A stretch of 64,000 bases of DNA from Wurfbainia villosa (GCA_025175895.1 CM045990.1:2914001-2978000); one strand, 5' to 3'. Shown: positions 11,128 to 23,429, numbered from the stretch's first letter. Made by a program: numbers and translations. Notes: a model not told the origin generated them from the letters alone.

Positions 11128-14001
11128 TGTTAGATTTGAGAGATGCCCTAAGGTAATCATCTTAGATGTTATTAATAAAATTCACTATTTGAGTGTACAT
11201 TCTCTATGTATTTAATTGGATCTTAAACTCATTTACTAAAGTCCACAATATGATACATAGCATGAGAGAAATTATGATTGAATCATAATTAGTGAGTATC
11301 TCATCATGTATAATTATGTAAGTATTGAAATTATCCTTAGTCGATGAATTGATGAGATTGGAGATCATCAATTCTGTGAGACTAGTATATGTTATACTTC
11401 TTAGTTTATCCAAACATTCGGTACTCACTGAATGGAAGCATAGAGATGCTAAGAGTGAACATATGGATGATAGATAAGATAACTAGTTCATTGGAGTGAC
11501 CTGGCATAAAACTTCATATGGTTATTTATATTGATGAAGATTTCACTGTAGTTCGAGTGCAAGCTTTCTTAGACTTGAGGTATTCAAGTTATCTTGGTCA
11601 TGATGACTTATATTTCGACAACTTCGCAACCAACTCCATAAGAGGTGTCATTCCGAGTTGATTGGATATAAGTTAAAGTGATCAAAGATATTTGAATAAT
11701 CCACAAAGGATTTACCACTCCTGTAAAGGAAATGTATACCCTAGGCCTCTTGTCAGGATTGTTACTTAGAAGTATTTGACCAAAGTGTTGGATCGAGAAG
11801 CGTCGCTAGAGGGGGGGTGAATAGCGATCGTAAATCTTTTCTTTTTCGTTCGTTCGATACGCAAAGTAAGCACAGCAGAAAATAAATGAACACGTTTATT
11901 TTACTTGGTTCACAACCCAGCGGTTGCTACTCCAAGGCCCTATCGGTCCTAGACCGCGTACGGAGGGCAAAGCACTAAAACGTCTCCTCCTCGTTGGAGG
12001 TAGGAGACAACGATTACAAAAACCGAATATACGAGGATGAGGCAACAAGCCTACCTCACCTCGTTATGAAGATAAAAATACAGAATATAATATCAAAAAT
12101 ATTACTTGAATCACGACGAAGAAGATCAAAACTTGTCGCATCGGCGTTATAGACGGTGTTGATGCGTTGGCGTTGTAGGAGCACTTGATGTATTATTGAT
12201 GTGATTTAGAGCTGAATCCTCGCCTACTTTTATAGTCTTTTGCCTCTGAATTTGTCTCCTATTTCTTTGGAACGGATCATGAATTTTTCCAAATTTTTAT
12301 CACGAAGTGGCCGCGTCAAACGTTATCCGTTTTGACCTAGCGCAAAAGCTGAATCGTCGCTATCAGTCGACTGATGCCTCTCATCGATCGGCGATGATGA
12401 TCGATGCATCTCATCACCAATCGATAATGATCCGATCGCTTAATGTCCAAAGATGACCGCCACTTCCTGCGATGAGATTAGCTCGGAAAATGATAAATAC
12501 GACGGTTTCTAACCGTCCGATCTCGACCTAGACCTTCCATAGGAAGTCTTAGTCGAATCGTCGCCTACGGTCATCCCCGTAAAGAGGACACGACCTTACA
12601 ATCTCTCACTCACACGAGCTTACCTCGATAGTAGCTCTCGCTTCCGGCCTTCCACTCAATTCCTTCGGCTCCCTCCGAATTCACTCAAGTGTCGCCCGAC
12701 CACCACGGCTTCCTCCGGGTGTCGCTAGCCTTCAGCTCCAGCTTTAGTACTTTTCTGCACACTTGATTTAGCTCGTGAGATAACAATATAAACTTAACTT
12801 TGTGTCTTTGCCATAATCAAAACACAGGTTCGATTATCTAGTGCCCCTGCACCAACACAAAGCACACATGTCAAAAAGAATGGTCTTCTTGGACACATAT
12901 AGAGAGTAACTTGAATCCATAGGGCAAAGAAATTAACTTGGGCTAGGTGTGACATAGTCAACCTAGTGGGGATGAGCACATAGACCATGTCTTGAACCAA
13001 ATGAATATAGGATGAGTGAAAGGAACAAAACACAAATATCTGAAGTTGCTGAAGGGTTAAGAAATGGTCTAAAGTAGACTTGGGCTTTCTGATCAATTGG
13101 GGGTCATGATGTACTATTAGGTGTCACTCATGATTTGTTCATAATTAATGGGTTAATTATAAATGACTAATATAGCGGGAACCTATTGGGTCACACACAA
13201 TACAGGGGATCTTGAGACATAAAATAAGTTTGAGAATGAGATTCTTAATGAAAGAGGTTATACCTGGTTGGACCAAGCTAAAAAGGTGTGAAACGAGGGT
13301 TGCAAAACCTCCCACAATCGTGTTAATGCTTAGCACCGACGTCTCACATCCAAACGAATCAAAAAGTACCTTACATAACCTAATATGGTCGTGCCAGACC
13401 ATGGCACGGTTGTGTCAAACCCAACATGACAAGGCATCTGGCCGTTTCAGCAGGCAACACAACCTAGCCATGTTATCCAACACGGTCATGTCACGAGGGT
13501 CGTCGATTTTTGTGCGTTCATGTTTGGTAATTTCCTGAAATTTTTTACCATAATTATATGATAATTTAGGTAATTGGTTCTTTTTAAATCTCATATGATG
13601 CATTAATCAAGAGAACTATAAATAGATCTATTGACGATCATAGAATAGAGATTCCTTTTGGTAGTCATTTTCTTCCTCTTCTACCTTCTCGTCTCCACCG
13701 ATTGGCTAGCACCAATCGGAGACAAAACTTGTTGATAGTGAAGTTGTCTCAAAGTCATCCCGACATGGATACTGATAGAAGTAAGACTCGTTAGTCTTGC
13801 TCATTGTTTCTATAGATTCAAAAAGAATCTCGAAGTTATGATCTCATTCTCAAAACTCTTATTTTCATGATGATTATGTTAAAACACATGGATCTTTGGT
13901 TCTCGAGGATGTCTGGGATGTAATAAAAATTATTTTATTTTTATTCCACTGTGCTTTTTGCATCCTAGAGTATTATGAATGCCTCATAAAATCCCCCAAC
14001 A
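11128..14001 (+). repeat. Cp 5' LTR, split by a solo LTR
   Basis: Starts TGTTAGATTTGAGAGATG and ends CCCCCAACA just before a degenerate primer site. Removing the nested solo LTR and one target copy leaves about 1.8 kb, close to the 1748-bp 3' LTR. The tail contains short GGTCGTG/ACACGG-type repeats (about 13390-13500). Confidence 0.87.
11786..12857 (-). mobile_element. Solo LTR of B/E family with perfect target duplication
   Basis: Plus strand starts TGTTGGATCGAGAAGCG and ends GCACCAACA, flanked by caaag on both sides (11781-11785 and 12858-12862). The Cp 3' LTR gives the empty site (tttgacctaagcacac near 20966-20981). No internal sequence remains, so it is the product of LTR-LTR recombination. 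Minus-strand TATA at 12227-12234, CAGTCGACTG at 12364-12373. Confidence 0.95.
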
Positions 14002-14003
14002 AG

Positions 14004-14058
14004 TGGTATCATAGACACTTGTGTTTTAACATAGGTCATATGTTCGTAGAGTTTTTAT
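14004..14058 (+). other. Cp degenerate primer site and leader stub
   Basis: TGGTATCATAGA at 14004-14015 differs from the usual TGGTATCAGAGC at two positions. Only about 50 bp of leader remains before element F. Confidence 0.7.
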
Positions 14059-15353
14059 TGTCGAGGATCCTTGGATGGCTAGAGGGGGTTGAATAGCCTC
14101 TTTTTATTTCTATAAGATGTTAGCTGAAGCAAAACGATAATGCAATTAAAAAGAAATCAAAAGATAATGCAAATAAAGGAGTTTAACGTGGTTCGAAGAT
14201 GACACTCCTACTTTATGGCAATCCGTAAGGTGGATCAACCCTAGCAAACCTTCACTAAAAATCTCCTTTTGATGATCACCCCAAGGTGGAGAAGCCTTCT
14301 TACAATCAACTCTTCTTCTTATAAGATGATGGAAGTAAATTAGAGAAGAAGAGATTAAAACACACTAGAAAACTTGAGAAGACTTGGTGAGCTTGAGAGT
14401 AAAGTTTGGAATGAGAGCACTAGCCCTCTCAAGCTCCCCAAGGTCTTCTTTTATAGAGACAAGGCTATTTTTCCTGTTGAGATTGCAGCAGTCGACTGCT
14501 ATTGTTGCTGACCTAATCTAACGGCTTCTAACGAAGCCTGATTTGTGGCCATCACGGCTCAATGGAACTCTGATCAGTTGACTGATCGATCCATCAGTCG
14601 ACTGTTTCAAGCAATCAGTCGACTCAAAATGTTTCTATGCCTGTGTCCACCTCAATCAGTCGACTGCCCTCCATGGCAGTCGACTAATCATGAAGGTAGT
14701 CGATTGCTCAAGGCTGGCAGTCAACTTCTGGTGACACAAAGCCATAGTCTTCAGTTAGATGCTCGACCAGTCGACTGGGTCATAACCCTAGTCGACTGTT
14801 CAAGCCTTCTAAACCCTCGAGTGCCGAGAACTCGAGACCAGTCGACTGGGACATGACCCCAATCGTCTGACATACTTCAAGTATGATCAATTCATACTTC
14901 AAACCAACACCCTAAACCTAGACTCAACCTTCTAGCTCTTCCTTCAGCCTTGCACCTCCAAGATCCCTCCGAGTCCGCGACTCCTTCATCCTTGTGCTTT
15001 CCTTCAAGAGCTTCTCTCGGTTTCATCATGTTTCGGATTTCTCCTTTGCCAAAGTCCGCTTGAACTTTATGCCACCAAGACTACATGCTTGGACTTACAT
15101 TGCCAAAATCTTGCCTTTGGACTTCCTTTGCCAAGGTCCGCTTGGACTTTACGTCGCCAAGACTACATGCTGCCAAGACCTTCCCTTGGACTTCCCTTGC
15201 CAAGATCACACTTGGATTTTTCTTTACCAAGTCTTCACACTTGGATTTTCCTGTCACTTAACACATTCACAGTTAGATCACAAATATTACTTAACTATAA
15301 ATGATTATCCAAACATCAAAATACATAAATGCTTGGGCATTATTGCACCAACA
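14059..15353 (-). repeat. F 3' LTR (1295 bp)
   Basis: Plus strand starts TGTCGAGGATCC and ends TTGCACCAACA; minus orientation therefore starts TGTTGGTGCAATAATG. A minus-strand TATA box lies at 14448-14455. Five exact CAGTCGACTG palindromes and several one-base variants lie between 14489 and 14848, upstream of the TATA. Degenerate TTGGACTT...GCCAAG repeats occupy 15040-15260. Confidence 0.85.
15040..15260. repeat. Degenerate TTGGACTT/GCCAAG repeats in F LTR
   Basis: Short units (about 25-40 bp) built on cttggactt...ttgccaag repeat imperfectly. The same motif fills 19440-19735 in the second F LTR and, in reverse complement, 32850-32945 in the D 3' LTR. It is thus a shared LTR component near the U3 start. 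Confidence 0.75.
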
Positions 15354-16398
15354 ATCTTCCCCTTTTTTATGTTTGGCAATCATTTAAGTTAAGTCTTGAA
15401 ATATGTAATAAATAAAAACATCATATATCCCAATATGAATTCTAACTTAAAGTCTCCCTTCTCCCCCTTTGACACACATCAAAAAGAGAAAGGGACATAG
15501 AAAATAAGTTCATTTGATGAGTAAAATTCGTTATGCTTTAAACTAAGGTATAAAATAGACATAAAGCTCCCCCCTTAATCCAAGACATTAAGTATAATGT
15601 GTGAATTATATGTTGAGCAAAGTATGAAATCATAGGTAAGAAATATATTCTAACTTTGCACCAACAATAAACATTATGAATATAGATTTTGGGATGAAAA
15701 TATCATAAGAAAACTCCCTCTAAATCAATGCATCAATTAGTCATATTCTCCCTTATTTGCTGCACTTATCATACCATAGGGTTAGGCCACCTAAGATTGA
15801 AGTCTAGGCAAGTAAATAAGGATGATTTACAGAAAAATTAGTGTGTCAGTCGACTGCTAACCCTGAAACGCCAAGTCCAGATTTTCAGCCTAACTTCAAA
15901 AATACATTAAAAATTCAAGAAGTGTCAAAAATTCATGAAATTTTGTGGACACATTTGTCAAGTCATTTTCTATCAATGAAAAATAATTTGAAAAATATAT
16001 CTTTTTCATATTTTGAAATTGATAAAACTTTGAAAACTAGAAAAAGCTTTAAAGTTTTTCAAAACTTTGTACCACTTTTGCCTACCAATTGCAAAATGTT
16101 TTTCAAAATATGATAAACATAGTTTAAAAGATATTTTATTTGACATTTCCAATCATGTTCTTAGAGCTATGTGCACATCAATTGTACACAAGCCTTACCA
16201 ATAATTAGTTCAATTAAGGATCAATGTCTCTAGATGACACTTTGGTTCATAGTAATGCTTCATAACAAGCATGATGAACCAAGTGCATCTTCCTAACATC
16301 TCACATGATGTCTAAGTGGATCAATACAAAAATCATGGATTCTTAGGTGTGTTGTGAGATGCTTAGAGGTATAGTCCTAGATTATGCTATGGGATTAT
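15354..16398 (-). other. F polypurine tract and 3' noncoding region
   Basis: Just inside the LTR the minus strand reads a purine run (AAAAAAGGGGAAGAT, about 15354-15369), the plus-strand primer. The rest is A/T-rich noncoding sequence with one CAGTCGACTG (15847-15856) and the conserved inverted repeat at 16297-16361. No gene seen. Confidence 0.7.
16297..16361 (-). repeat. Inverted repeat CATCTCAC...GTGAGATG (F, 3' region)
   Basis: Perfect 8-bp arms at 16297-16304 and 16354-16361, loop 49 nt. In element orientation it reads CATCTCACAACACA...GTGAGATGTTAGGA, very close to the E2 3' copy at 41009-41065. Confidence 0.75.
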
Positions 16399-17660
16399 TG
16401 ATAAGCGTGGCGATGGATCGCTACTATCAATTTAATTATCAAACGATCTCTATGCCAAAATAGCACAGGGAATGACCCGGATCATCTCTCATTGAAGGAA
16501 ACGGTGAAAGTCGACTCTAGAGTAAAAGTTTTTCTTAATAGGATGGGGGTTTGGATTTGAGGATTATGCAACTACACAAGATAACAGGTATTAAAGAAAT
16601 AAACTATAACAATGAAAGTAAATTCTGAACTAACAATTAAATGTACTTGAAGTAAGGCTATTCTAGGAAGCAATTCATCGAACACATTGAATGTAAAATA
16701 ACTAAACAATGACACAATGGAAAATTCATCCAATTTCAAATGTAAAGGAATTGAATTGACAACTATTAAGTAAGTGTAACAAGCAAAAAAATGAAGTAAT
16801 TGATCATCCCATTAAGATTTTCTCGAATAATGGATATAATACTCCAACTACATTCGATGAAGCTTGATTGAGTCTCCGGAGCGAAATGAATGGCGAAGAT
16901 AATGCAAACTCCCAAATCTGGAAGCTTGGTGGTGACTCCTTGCTCTCCTGAATCCGGTGAAGCTTGGATGATGTTGTCGAGGCAGAACTCCTCAGTGAAT
17001 CCATAAGACAAGATGATAGTCGGCTGAAAGGTGGAGAACATTGTCGAATTCTTCCGATGGAGTGGTTCTTCGTCGAATCCAATGAAGAAATGGCGGTGGA
17101 GGGTTGTGATGGCATGTGTTAGGGCTCAAGAATGGAGAAGATGCCCTAAAACCCTTCAAAATCCATTTTATAGCTGCCCAAACGGAGGTTTTTCTCTGCG
17201 ACACGGTTGGCCGTACCAAAAAGACACGACCGACCGTGTTGCATTCTGTGAAAAAAATCTTTCTGCTGCTATAGTAATTTCACTGTAGCTACAGTGATTT
17301 TACTATAGCTACATAACCACGCCGTGCAAAAAAAGGCACAGGTGGCCGTGCTTGATTCCGATCTTTTTCCATGATGCTACAGTGATTTCACTGTAGCTAT
17401 AGCGCTGCTACAGTAATTTTCTATAGTGTCGCTGCTACAGTATGATGCTATAGTATTTTCTGTGATTTTCACTCAACTGCCCTACAAAATAAAAGTAGAC
17501 AACAATTAGTGTCAAGGATATTAAGTTAGCATATATTTGCATTAAAGCGCTAAAATGATCCACATTCATAAAACATGATAAAATACAACAATTTAAGCAT
17601 ACGAGTGGATTAAAATGTTAAGGAATGAATCAAAATAATGCATCAAAATATGAGTTATCA
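16399..17660. mobile_element. Solo LTR, possibly Ty3/gypsy, nested in F
   Basis: Starts TGATAAGCGTGG and ends GAGTTATCA (inverted TGATAA/TTATCA ends), 1262 bp, flanked by attat (16394-16398) and atcat (17661-17665), one mismatch. No internal genes. 17259-17465 contains short imperfect palindromes of the CTGTAGCTACAG / CACTGTAG type. The ends and lack of copia similarity suggest a Ty3/gypsy LTR, but no coding part is present to prove it. Confidence 0.7.
17259..17465. repeat. GCTACAGT / ACTGTAGC palindromic repeats
   Basis: At least eight copies of gctacagt or its complement (with T/A variants such as ctatagt) spaced 10-40 bp apart, inside the solo LTR. Confidence 0.75.
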
Positions 17661-17679
17661 ATCATGCAACCCTAGATCA

Positions 17680-18677
17680 CTACTCTACAAAGCACATTCT
17701 AAGTTCTCTCCTAAGCGATGAAAAATCTGTTTCGGGGAGAGCCTCGGTGAAAATGTCAGCAAGGTTGGACTTAGATTCAATATAATTATGTTCAATGTCC
17801 CCCTTTGCCACATGATCTCTAATGAAGTGATGCTTCATTTCAATGTGCTTGGTCCTAGAGTGATGTACCGGATTTTTAGTCAAATTGATGATACTCACAT
17901 TATCACAAAAGACCTTAATGTTGGAGTAATATAGCTCAGAATCTTCTAAGGTATATCTCATCCAAAGTAGTTGAGCTACACAACCACCCATGGCTACATA
18001 CTCGGCCTCGGTGGTGGATAAAGCAACACAAGGTTGCTTCCTACTACTCCAACTAATTAGGGAGGATCCAAAAAATTGGCACCCACCACTAGTAATCTTC
18101 CGATCCAATTTGCAACCCGCATAATTAGAATCGGTGTACCCAACCAAGTCAAAATACCTGGTCCTAGGGTACCAAAGTCCTACATTTTGTGTGCCTTTGA
18201 TGTATCTTAAGATTCTTTTAATGACCACTAAGTGAGACTCTTTGGCACAAAATTGATATCTTGCATACATACCTACCGCAAACAAAATATCGGATCTACT
18301 AGCGGTTAGGTATAGTAGGCTATCAATCATACTCCTATAGAGTTTTAAGTCAATTGATTTACCTTCAAGATCATTGTCCATCTTAGTGTTAGTTGCCATA
18401 GGAGTGGTTACTACCTTAGCATTTTCCAAATCAAATTTCTTGATCATTTCTTTGGCATATTTGGTTTGGTATATATGGATTCCCTCATTAGTTTGTTTAA
18501 CTTGTAGACCTAAGAAGAATTTTAACTCTCCAACTAGACTCATTTCAAACTCATTTTTCATACTCTTAATAAAGTCTTGGAGGAGATCATTATTTTTTGA
18601 CCCAAAAATGATGTCATCAATATACACTTAGGCAACAAAGATGTCCTTTGACTTTGACTTAATAAAGAGAGTAATAC
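17680..18677 (-). pseudogene. F reverse transcriptase C-terminus and RNase H
   Basis: 315 residues start at the RT catalytic motif YIDDIIFGS (the family's YVDD box) and pass through KNEFEMSLVGELKFFLGLQV, YLTASRSDILFAVG, the RNase H segment (GYTDSNYAGCKLDRKITSGGCQFFG; SWSSRKQPCVALSTTEAEYVA; DNVSIINLTKNPVHHSRTKHIE) and end LRMCFVE. One in-frame stop precedes YIDD. Upstream, about 15 further RT residues are readable (SKSKDIFVA) before similarity ends near 18677. The longest intact pol part of F, but lacking most of RT. Confidence 0.88.
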
Positions 18678-19880
18678 AACAAAAATACAAGCAAATACAA
18701 CTCAAATGTAAAGAACACTTTACAAACTAGGGCTTTGAATGCTTTGCTTGTTGGTTACTTGGATGAGCATTAAAGACCTTGAAATGCGCCTGCACTTCGT
18801 CTTTAAATTGCCTCCACAACCTCTCAAAGAACTGATGGCGAAATCCTCCACGAGCTGCTCCTTTTATGCTTGTATCGGTGATTCGCGCCCGAGCGATCGC
18901 TATGATCACTATCATTGTCTCTCACAACTCGATCCATGCTGGCATCCAAGCCAACAGATACATTGGCAGTTGACTACCATTCCTAGCAGTCGACTGCCAA
19001 TGCCCGTAGCCGACTGCTCAGTCGGATATCGAATGTTTTGTGCTCGTGACCAACACTAATAGTCAACTGCCCTCCACGACAGTCTACTGCCAAATGTTGG
19101 CAGTCGACTGCAAAGGCCTTTTGCTGCAGTCGTACACCAGTCAACTCCCAGCCAGTCGACTGGTCATAACCCCAGTCGACTACTCAGAGTCAACTCAGTT
19201 GCCAAGTGTCAAAACACTTGATCAGTCTACTGGTCCATAACCCAGTCAACTGACAAACCTCAAACATAAGGTTTAACCCCAAGTATGATGCCCTCATACT
19301 TGCTAGACCACCCTTAGCCTAGACCTAAGCATTCTAGCCACCTCGATCAGCCTCAAGCCTATCGCATCCCTCCAAGTCATCCATGACTTATTCATCCATC
19401 TGCTAGCCTTCAGGTGCTTCCATCGACTATTGTCATGCTAATGTGGTCTACACCTCCAAGGCACATTGGGCTTATGCTGCAAAGACACACGCTTGGACTT
19501 TATGCTGTCAACCATTGGACTTATGCTGCTAAGACTCCACCCTTGAACTTTACGCCGCTAATATCAACCCTTGGACTTCCCTTGCCAACCCATGTTGGAC
19601 ATTCCATGCCAACCCATGTTGGACTTTCCAATTTCCAAGACTGAAGCTTGGACTTTCCATGCCAAGTACTCAAGACTTGGACTTTACCATTGTCAAAATC
19701 CATGCTTGGACTTTCCATGCCAAGTGTCCCACTTAGACTTCTCTATCATATGGTCAATCCCATGTCAACCATATAGTCAACTCATTGGAAAACAATGGTC
19801 AACTCATTGTCAAACATCAAACCACTACTCGAGTCAAACTCGAGGCTGGTCAATCGTGACCTGGGCCGATTGCACCAACA
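18678..19880 (-). repeat. Second F-type LTR, truncated
   Basis: Plus strand ends GATTGCACCAACA (19880), so minus orientation starts TGTTGGTGCAATCGGCCC, closer to the D LTR start than to the 14059 LTR. The expected low-coordinate end (U5) is missing. CAGTCGACTG occurs at 18987, 19101 and 19153, upstream of a TATA-like element (18861-18867, minus). It abuts the Cp RNase H remnant at 19881. Confidence 0.7.
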
Positions 19881-20298
19881 TAAGGATGACTCTAAATCCC
19901 AATCTGGACACATATTCACCTTGAATGATCATGTGGTGAGTTAAAAAAATTACAAACAAGACACCGTTGCTGATTGTACCATAGTGGCAGAGTATGTTGT
20001 GGCTTTTGAAGTCATTTTGGATCAAGAAGCTCATCACTGAACTTGGTCTCATCAGCGATCCAAGCACGAGAGACATATAAAGCCTATGATAGAAGAGACA
20101 TCAAGAAGTTCATCATTGAACTTGGTCTCATCACTGAATTTGGTTTATCAGAGAGATAATAGATAAAAGAGATGTACAAATAGAGAAAGTTTCCATCAAT
20201 AGAAATCTAGCAGATTCCTTGATAAAGCCTCTTCCCCAAGAAAAAATCGAGAGACATATAGAGACCTATGATATTAGATACCAGGGCAATTGGTTGTA
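19881..20298 (+). pseudogene. Cp RNase H remnant
   Basis: The DNA aligns by eye with C1 at 50696-51139: a DDSKSQSGHIFTLN-like stretch, then remains of the QDTVADSTTEAEY segment, and the CAGCGATCCAAGCA stretch preceding the 3' end, partly duplicated (aagctcatcactgaacttggtctcatca repeats near 20025 and 20100). Frames are broken throughout. It marks the 3' end of Cp pol. Confidence 0.78.
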
Positions 20299-20313
20299 GG
20301 CCAAGTGGGAGTA
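20299..20313 (+). promoter_or_regulatory. Cp polypurine tract region
   Basis: GGCCAAGTGGGAGTA directly precedes the 3' LTR; C1 has GGCCAAGTGGGAGTT at the same place (51145-51159). Confidence 0.8.
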
Positions 20314-22061
20314 TGTTAGATTTGAGAGATGTTATAAAGTAATCACCTTAGATGTTATTAATAAAATTTACTATTTGAGTGTACATTCTCTATGCATTTG
20401 ATTAGATCTTAAACTCATTTACTAAAGTCCACAATATGATGCATAACATGAGAGAAATTATGATTTGATCACGATTAGTGAGTATCTCATCATGTGTAAT
20501 TATGTAAGTATTAAAATTATTCCTAGTCGATGAATTGATGGGATTGAACATCACCAATTCTGTGAGACTAGCACATGTTATGCTCCTTGATTTATTCAAG
20601 CATTCAATACTCACTGAATGGAAGTATAGAGATGTTAAGAGTGAACGTGTAGATGCTAGTTAGGATAATTAATTCATTGGAGTGACCTACCATGAAACTT
20701 CATATGGTTCTTTATGTTCATGAAGATTTCATTGCAGCTCGAGTGTAAGCTTCCTTAGACTTGAGGCATTCAAGTCATCTTGGTCATGGTGACTTATACT
20801 TTGGCAGCTTCGCAACCATCTCTATAGGATGTGTCATTCTGGGTTGATTGGGCATAAGTCAAAGTGATCGAAGATATTTAAATAGTCCATAAAGGATTTA
20901 CCACTCTTATAAATGAGATGTATACCCTAGGCCTCTTGTCAGGATTGTTACTCAGAAGTCTTTGACCTAAGCACACATATTAAGAAAAATTGTCTTCTTG
21001 GACACATGTAGAGAGTAACTTAAATCTATAGGACAAAGAAATTAACTTGGGCTAGGTGTGATGTAGTCAACCTAGTGGAGACGAGAACATAGACCATGTC
21101 CTAAACTAAGTGGGTATAGGATGAGTGAAAGGAACAAGACATAAATATATGAAGTTGTTGAAGGGTTCAGAAATGTTTTGAAGTTGATTTGGACTTTTCG
21201 GTCAATTGGGGGTCATGATGTACTATTGGATGTCACTCATGTTCTGTTCATAATTAATGGGTTAATTATAAATGGCTAACATAGCCAAGAATCTTTTGGA
21301 TCACACGCAATACGGGTGATTTTGAGACATAATTAAAACAAGTTTAAGAATGAAATTCTTAATGAAAGATATTATACCTGGTTGAACCAGGCTAAAAGGG
21401 TGCGAAACAGGGGCTATATAACCTCCCACAATCGTGTCGGGGCTTAGAACAGTCATGTCACACTCAAATGAATTGAAACGGACCTTACATAGTCTAACAC
21501 GGCCATGCCATACCCAACATAACCAAACATCTACCCGCTCTAATAGGCAACACGGTCATGTCATGGGACATCAATTTTAGGTGCGTTCAAGTTTAGTAAT
21601 TTCCTAGATTTTCTTACCAAAATTATATGATAATTTAGGCAAGACTGGTTATGTATAAAAATCTTACGGTGTCCTAATCAAGAGAACTATAAATAGATTA
21701 CTTAATAATCATAGAATAGACATTCCTTTTGATAGTCATTTTCTTCCTCTCCTACCTTCTCGTCTCCACTGATTGGCCAGCACCAATCGGAGATGAAACT
21801 TGTCGCTCATGGAATCTCTCAAATTCATCTCGACATGGATACTGATAGAGGCAAGACTTGTTAGTCTTGCTGATTATTTCTACAGATTCGAAAAGAATCT
21901 TGACGATATGATCTCATTCTCAAAACTCTTATTTTCATAATGATTATGTTAAAACACATGGATCCTGACCCCGGGGATGTCTGGGATATAATAAAAGTTA
22001 TTTTATTTGTATTCCACTATACTTTCTACATCCTAGAGAATGTCTCATAGAATCTGCAACA
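20314..22061 (+). repeat. Cp 3' LTR (1748 bp)
   Basis: Starts TGTTAGATTTGAGAGATG and ends CTGCAACA. It aligns with the 5' LTR through most of its length and provides the uninterrupted version of the site where the solo LTR landed. Confidence 0.88.
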
Positions 22062-22698
22062 ACTCGGACTCACCGACTTGGCACTCGACGACTCAGCAAT
22101 CGACCACTCGAACTCGCCGACTCGACACTCAGCCTCAAACGACTCTGGAGTCGACCACTTGGCACTTGGTAGTTGGCAAATCGACAATCAACCATTTGAC
22201 ACTCGTTGACTCATTGACCACTTAGCACTCAATCTCAACAACTCAACTCAACCCTTTAAAGCAGCCTAAGATAATCAACTCAAGCCCTTCAACAGATAAG
22301 TCTAAATTGATCTGTAATTTTAGATTTAGACTATTATCCCTATATCTTCAGACACAAGAGATCGCCCAACAATTAATTAGTGAATAATTATCATATAGTG
22401 ATCACTTAATGATCATTATTCATTGTGTTTGGCTGACCAAGCAAAATTGATCATTGGTGCTTGGTTGACCAAACCAAGTTCTTTGGTTGACTAATAATAA
22501 ATAATCATTAGAAACAAGTCCACTTTGAGCTAGGCACATATTTATCCTTTAAAACGAATTCTACAAAAATTAAAAATAATTTGGACATCCTTCAAGCCCA
22601 AATTTTTTTTTGCTAATTAATCCAACTACTTTATCTACTTAGCCAAATTAACCTACACACTCAACCAACTTATCAAATATAAATCAAGCATTTAAATA
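22062..22698. repeat. Unassigned decayed sequence, right part, with ACTCGNCGACTCG repeats
   Basis: 22062-22260 holds degenerate 10-12 bp units (ACTCG, CGACTC, GTCGACCACT), the continuation of 11020-11127. From 22260 to 22698 it is A/T-rich with no coding signal; a GGTTGACCAA-type motif repeats near 22430-22490. Confidence 0.6.
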
Positions 22699-23301
22699 TG
22701 TTGGTCAATCATAAAAAAATAAATTAATGACTAACAATCTTTCCATTTGTAACAATTTGGTAATAAATTAAGTTATAAAAATATAATCAAGTAAAATTTG
22801 TGCAAAAACATCAAAAGGGTTAAAGACACCCCTAAATTTATAAGTTTCCCCTAAATCAAGTCTGAGTAACGTATGCCCACTATGAGACATTAAAAAAAGG
22901 GGGAATGGAGAAGTCATCCTTTATCTACCATTCAAGTTCTCATCTTCCCCTATATATACTTATTGTGTGAAGTATAAAAAAAAGGTGTAAGAAAGAGTAG
23001 GTGAAAAAGAAGAGAGAGAAGGCTAAGGAGTGAAGGTTGCTTGTTGAGAAGCAAAACATTCGAGAGAAGCTTTCCGTCTCTGTCCTTGTTGAGAAGAACA
23101 AGATATCATCATGGGATTTTGGATTGTGACATTGTGGAGTTGTGTTGATAGTCTATTTGTGATTATCATCCTGACTGTGAGCAGTCCGTGATTAGAAGAT
23201 TTTTGCATATCGGAGATTTGTGCATCACAACCAACTAAGGTATATTTTATTTCCACAAAGTAAAAGTAAATTATTTTATTTTGCCTCATCATCAACCAAC
23301 A
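22699..23301 (+). repeat. Element G 5' LTR (putative, 603 bp)
   Basis: The right end is firm: ...CAACCAACA followed by a PBS. The left end is inferred from TGTTGGTCAATC at 22699, which matches the inverted end. A TATA box (CTATATATAC) lies near 22953-22962. No 3' LTR is present in the window to confirm the start. Confidence 0.6.
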
Positions 23302-23302
23302 T

Positions 23303-23314
23303 TGGTATCAGAGT
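23303..23314 (+). promoter_or_regulatory. Element G primer binding site
   Basis: TGGTATCAGAGT matches the initiator-Met tRNA site except for its last base; it lies one base after the LTR end. Confidence 0.85.
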
Positions 23315-23429
23315 CAGGTTGGTGTTTTGATGCACTTCCCTGATCAAATGACCAATGACTTCGTGAATGAGAAACTCGTGAACCCTGCTGCAGAGTGGAA
23401 ATCATGTGTGAAAAGTTTCTCTGGACACC

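Larger units (their letters stand above)
14059..19880 (-). mobile_element. Element F: truncated SIRE-like copia, minus strand
   Basis: 3' LTR 14059-15353, polypurine tract, 3' noncoding region with a nested solo LTR, RNase H and partial RT (17680-18670), then directly a second LTR (about 18678-19880) lacking its U5 end. The missing gag, protease, integrase and half of RT suggest an internal deletion. The flanks (tttat, taagg) do not match, so either the element lost an end or two related insertions are fused here. Confidence 0.7.
11128..22061 (+). mobile_element. Element Cp: complete but gutted copia element with target duplication
   Basis: 5' LTR 11128-14001, PBS at 14004, a short leader, then after nested element F an RNase H remnant (19881-20298), polypurine tract (20299-20313) and 3' LTR 20314-22061. 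Flanks are actct (11123-11127) and actcg (22062-22066), a 5-bp duplication with one change. The degenerate ACTCG repeats on either side match in type. Nearly all gag-pol is missing. The LTR sequence is a diverged relative of the C1/C2 LTR. Confidence 0.85.

Noticed and set aside
13390..13500. GGTCGTG/ACGGTCATG words in the Cp LTR as a regulatory array
   Set aside because: Copies are few, irregular and decayed; the second LTR retains only some of them.
14059..19880. F as one clean insertion with target duplication
   Set aside because: The flanking pentamers tttat and taagg do not match and the two LTRs look like different subfamilies.
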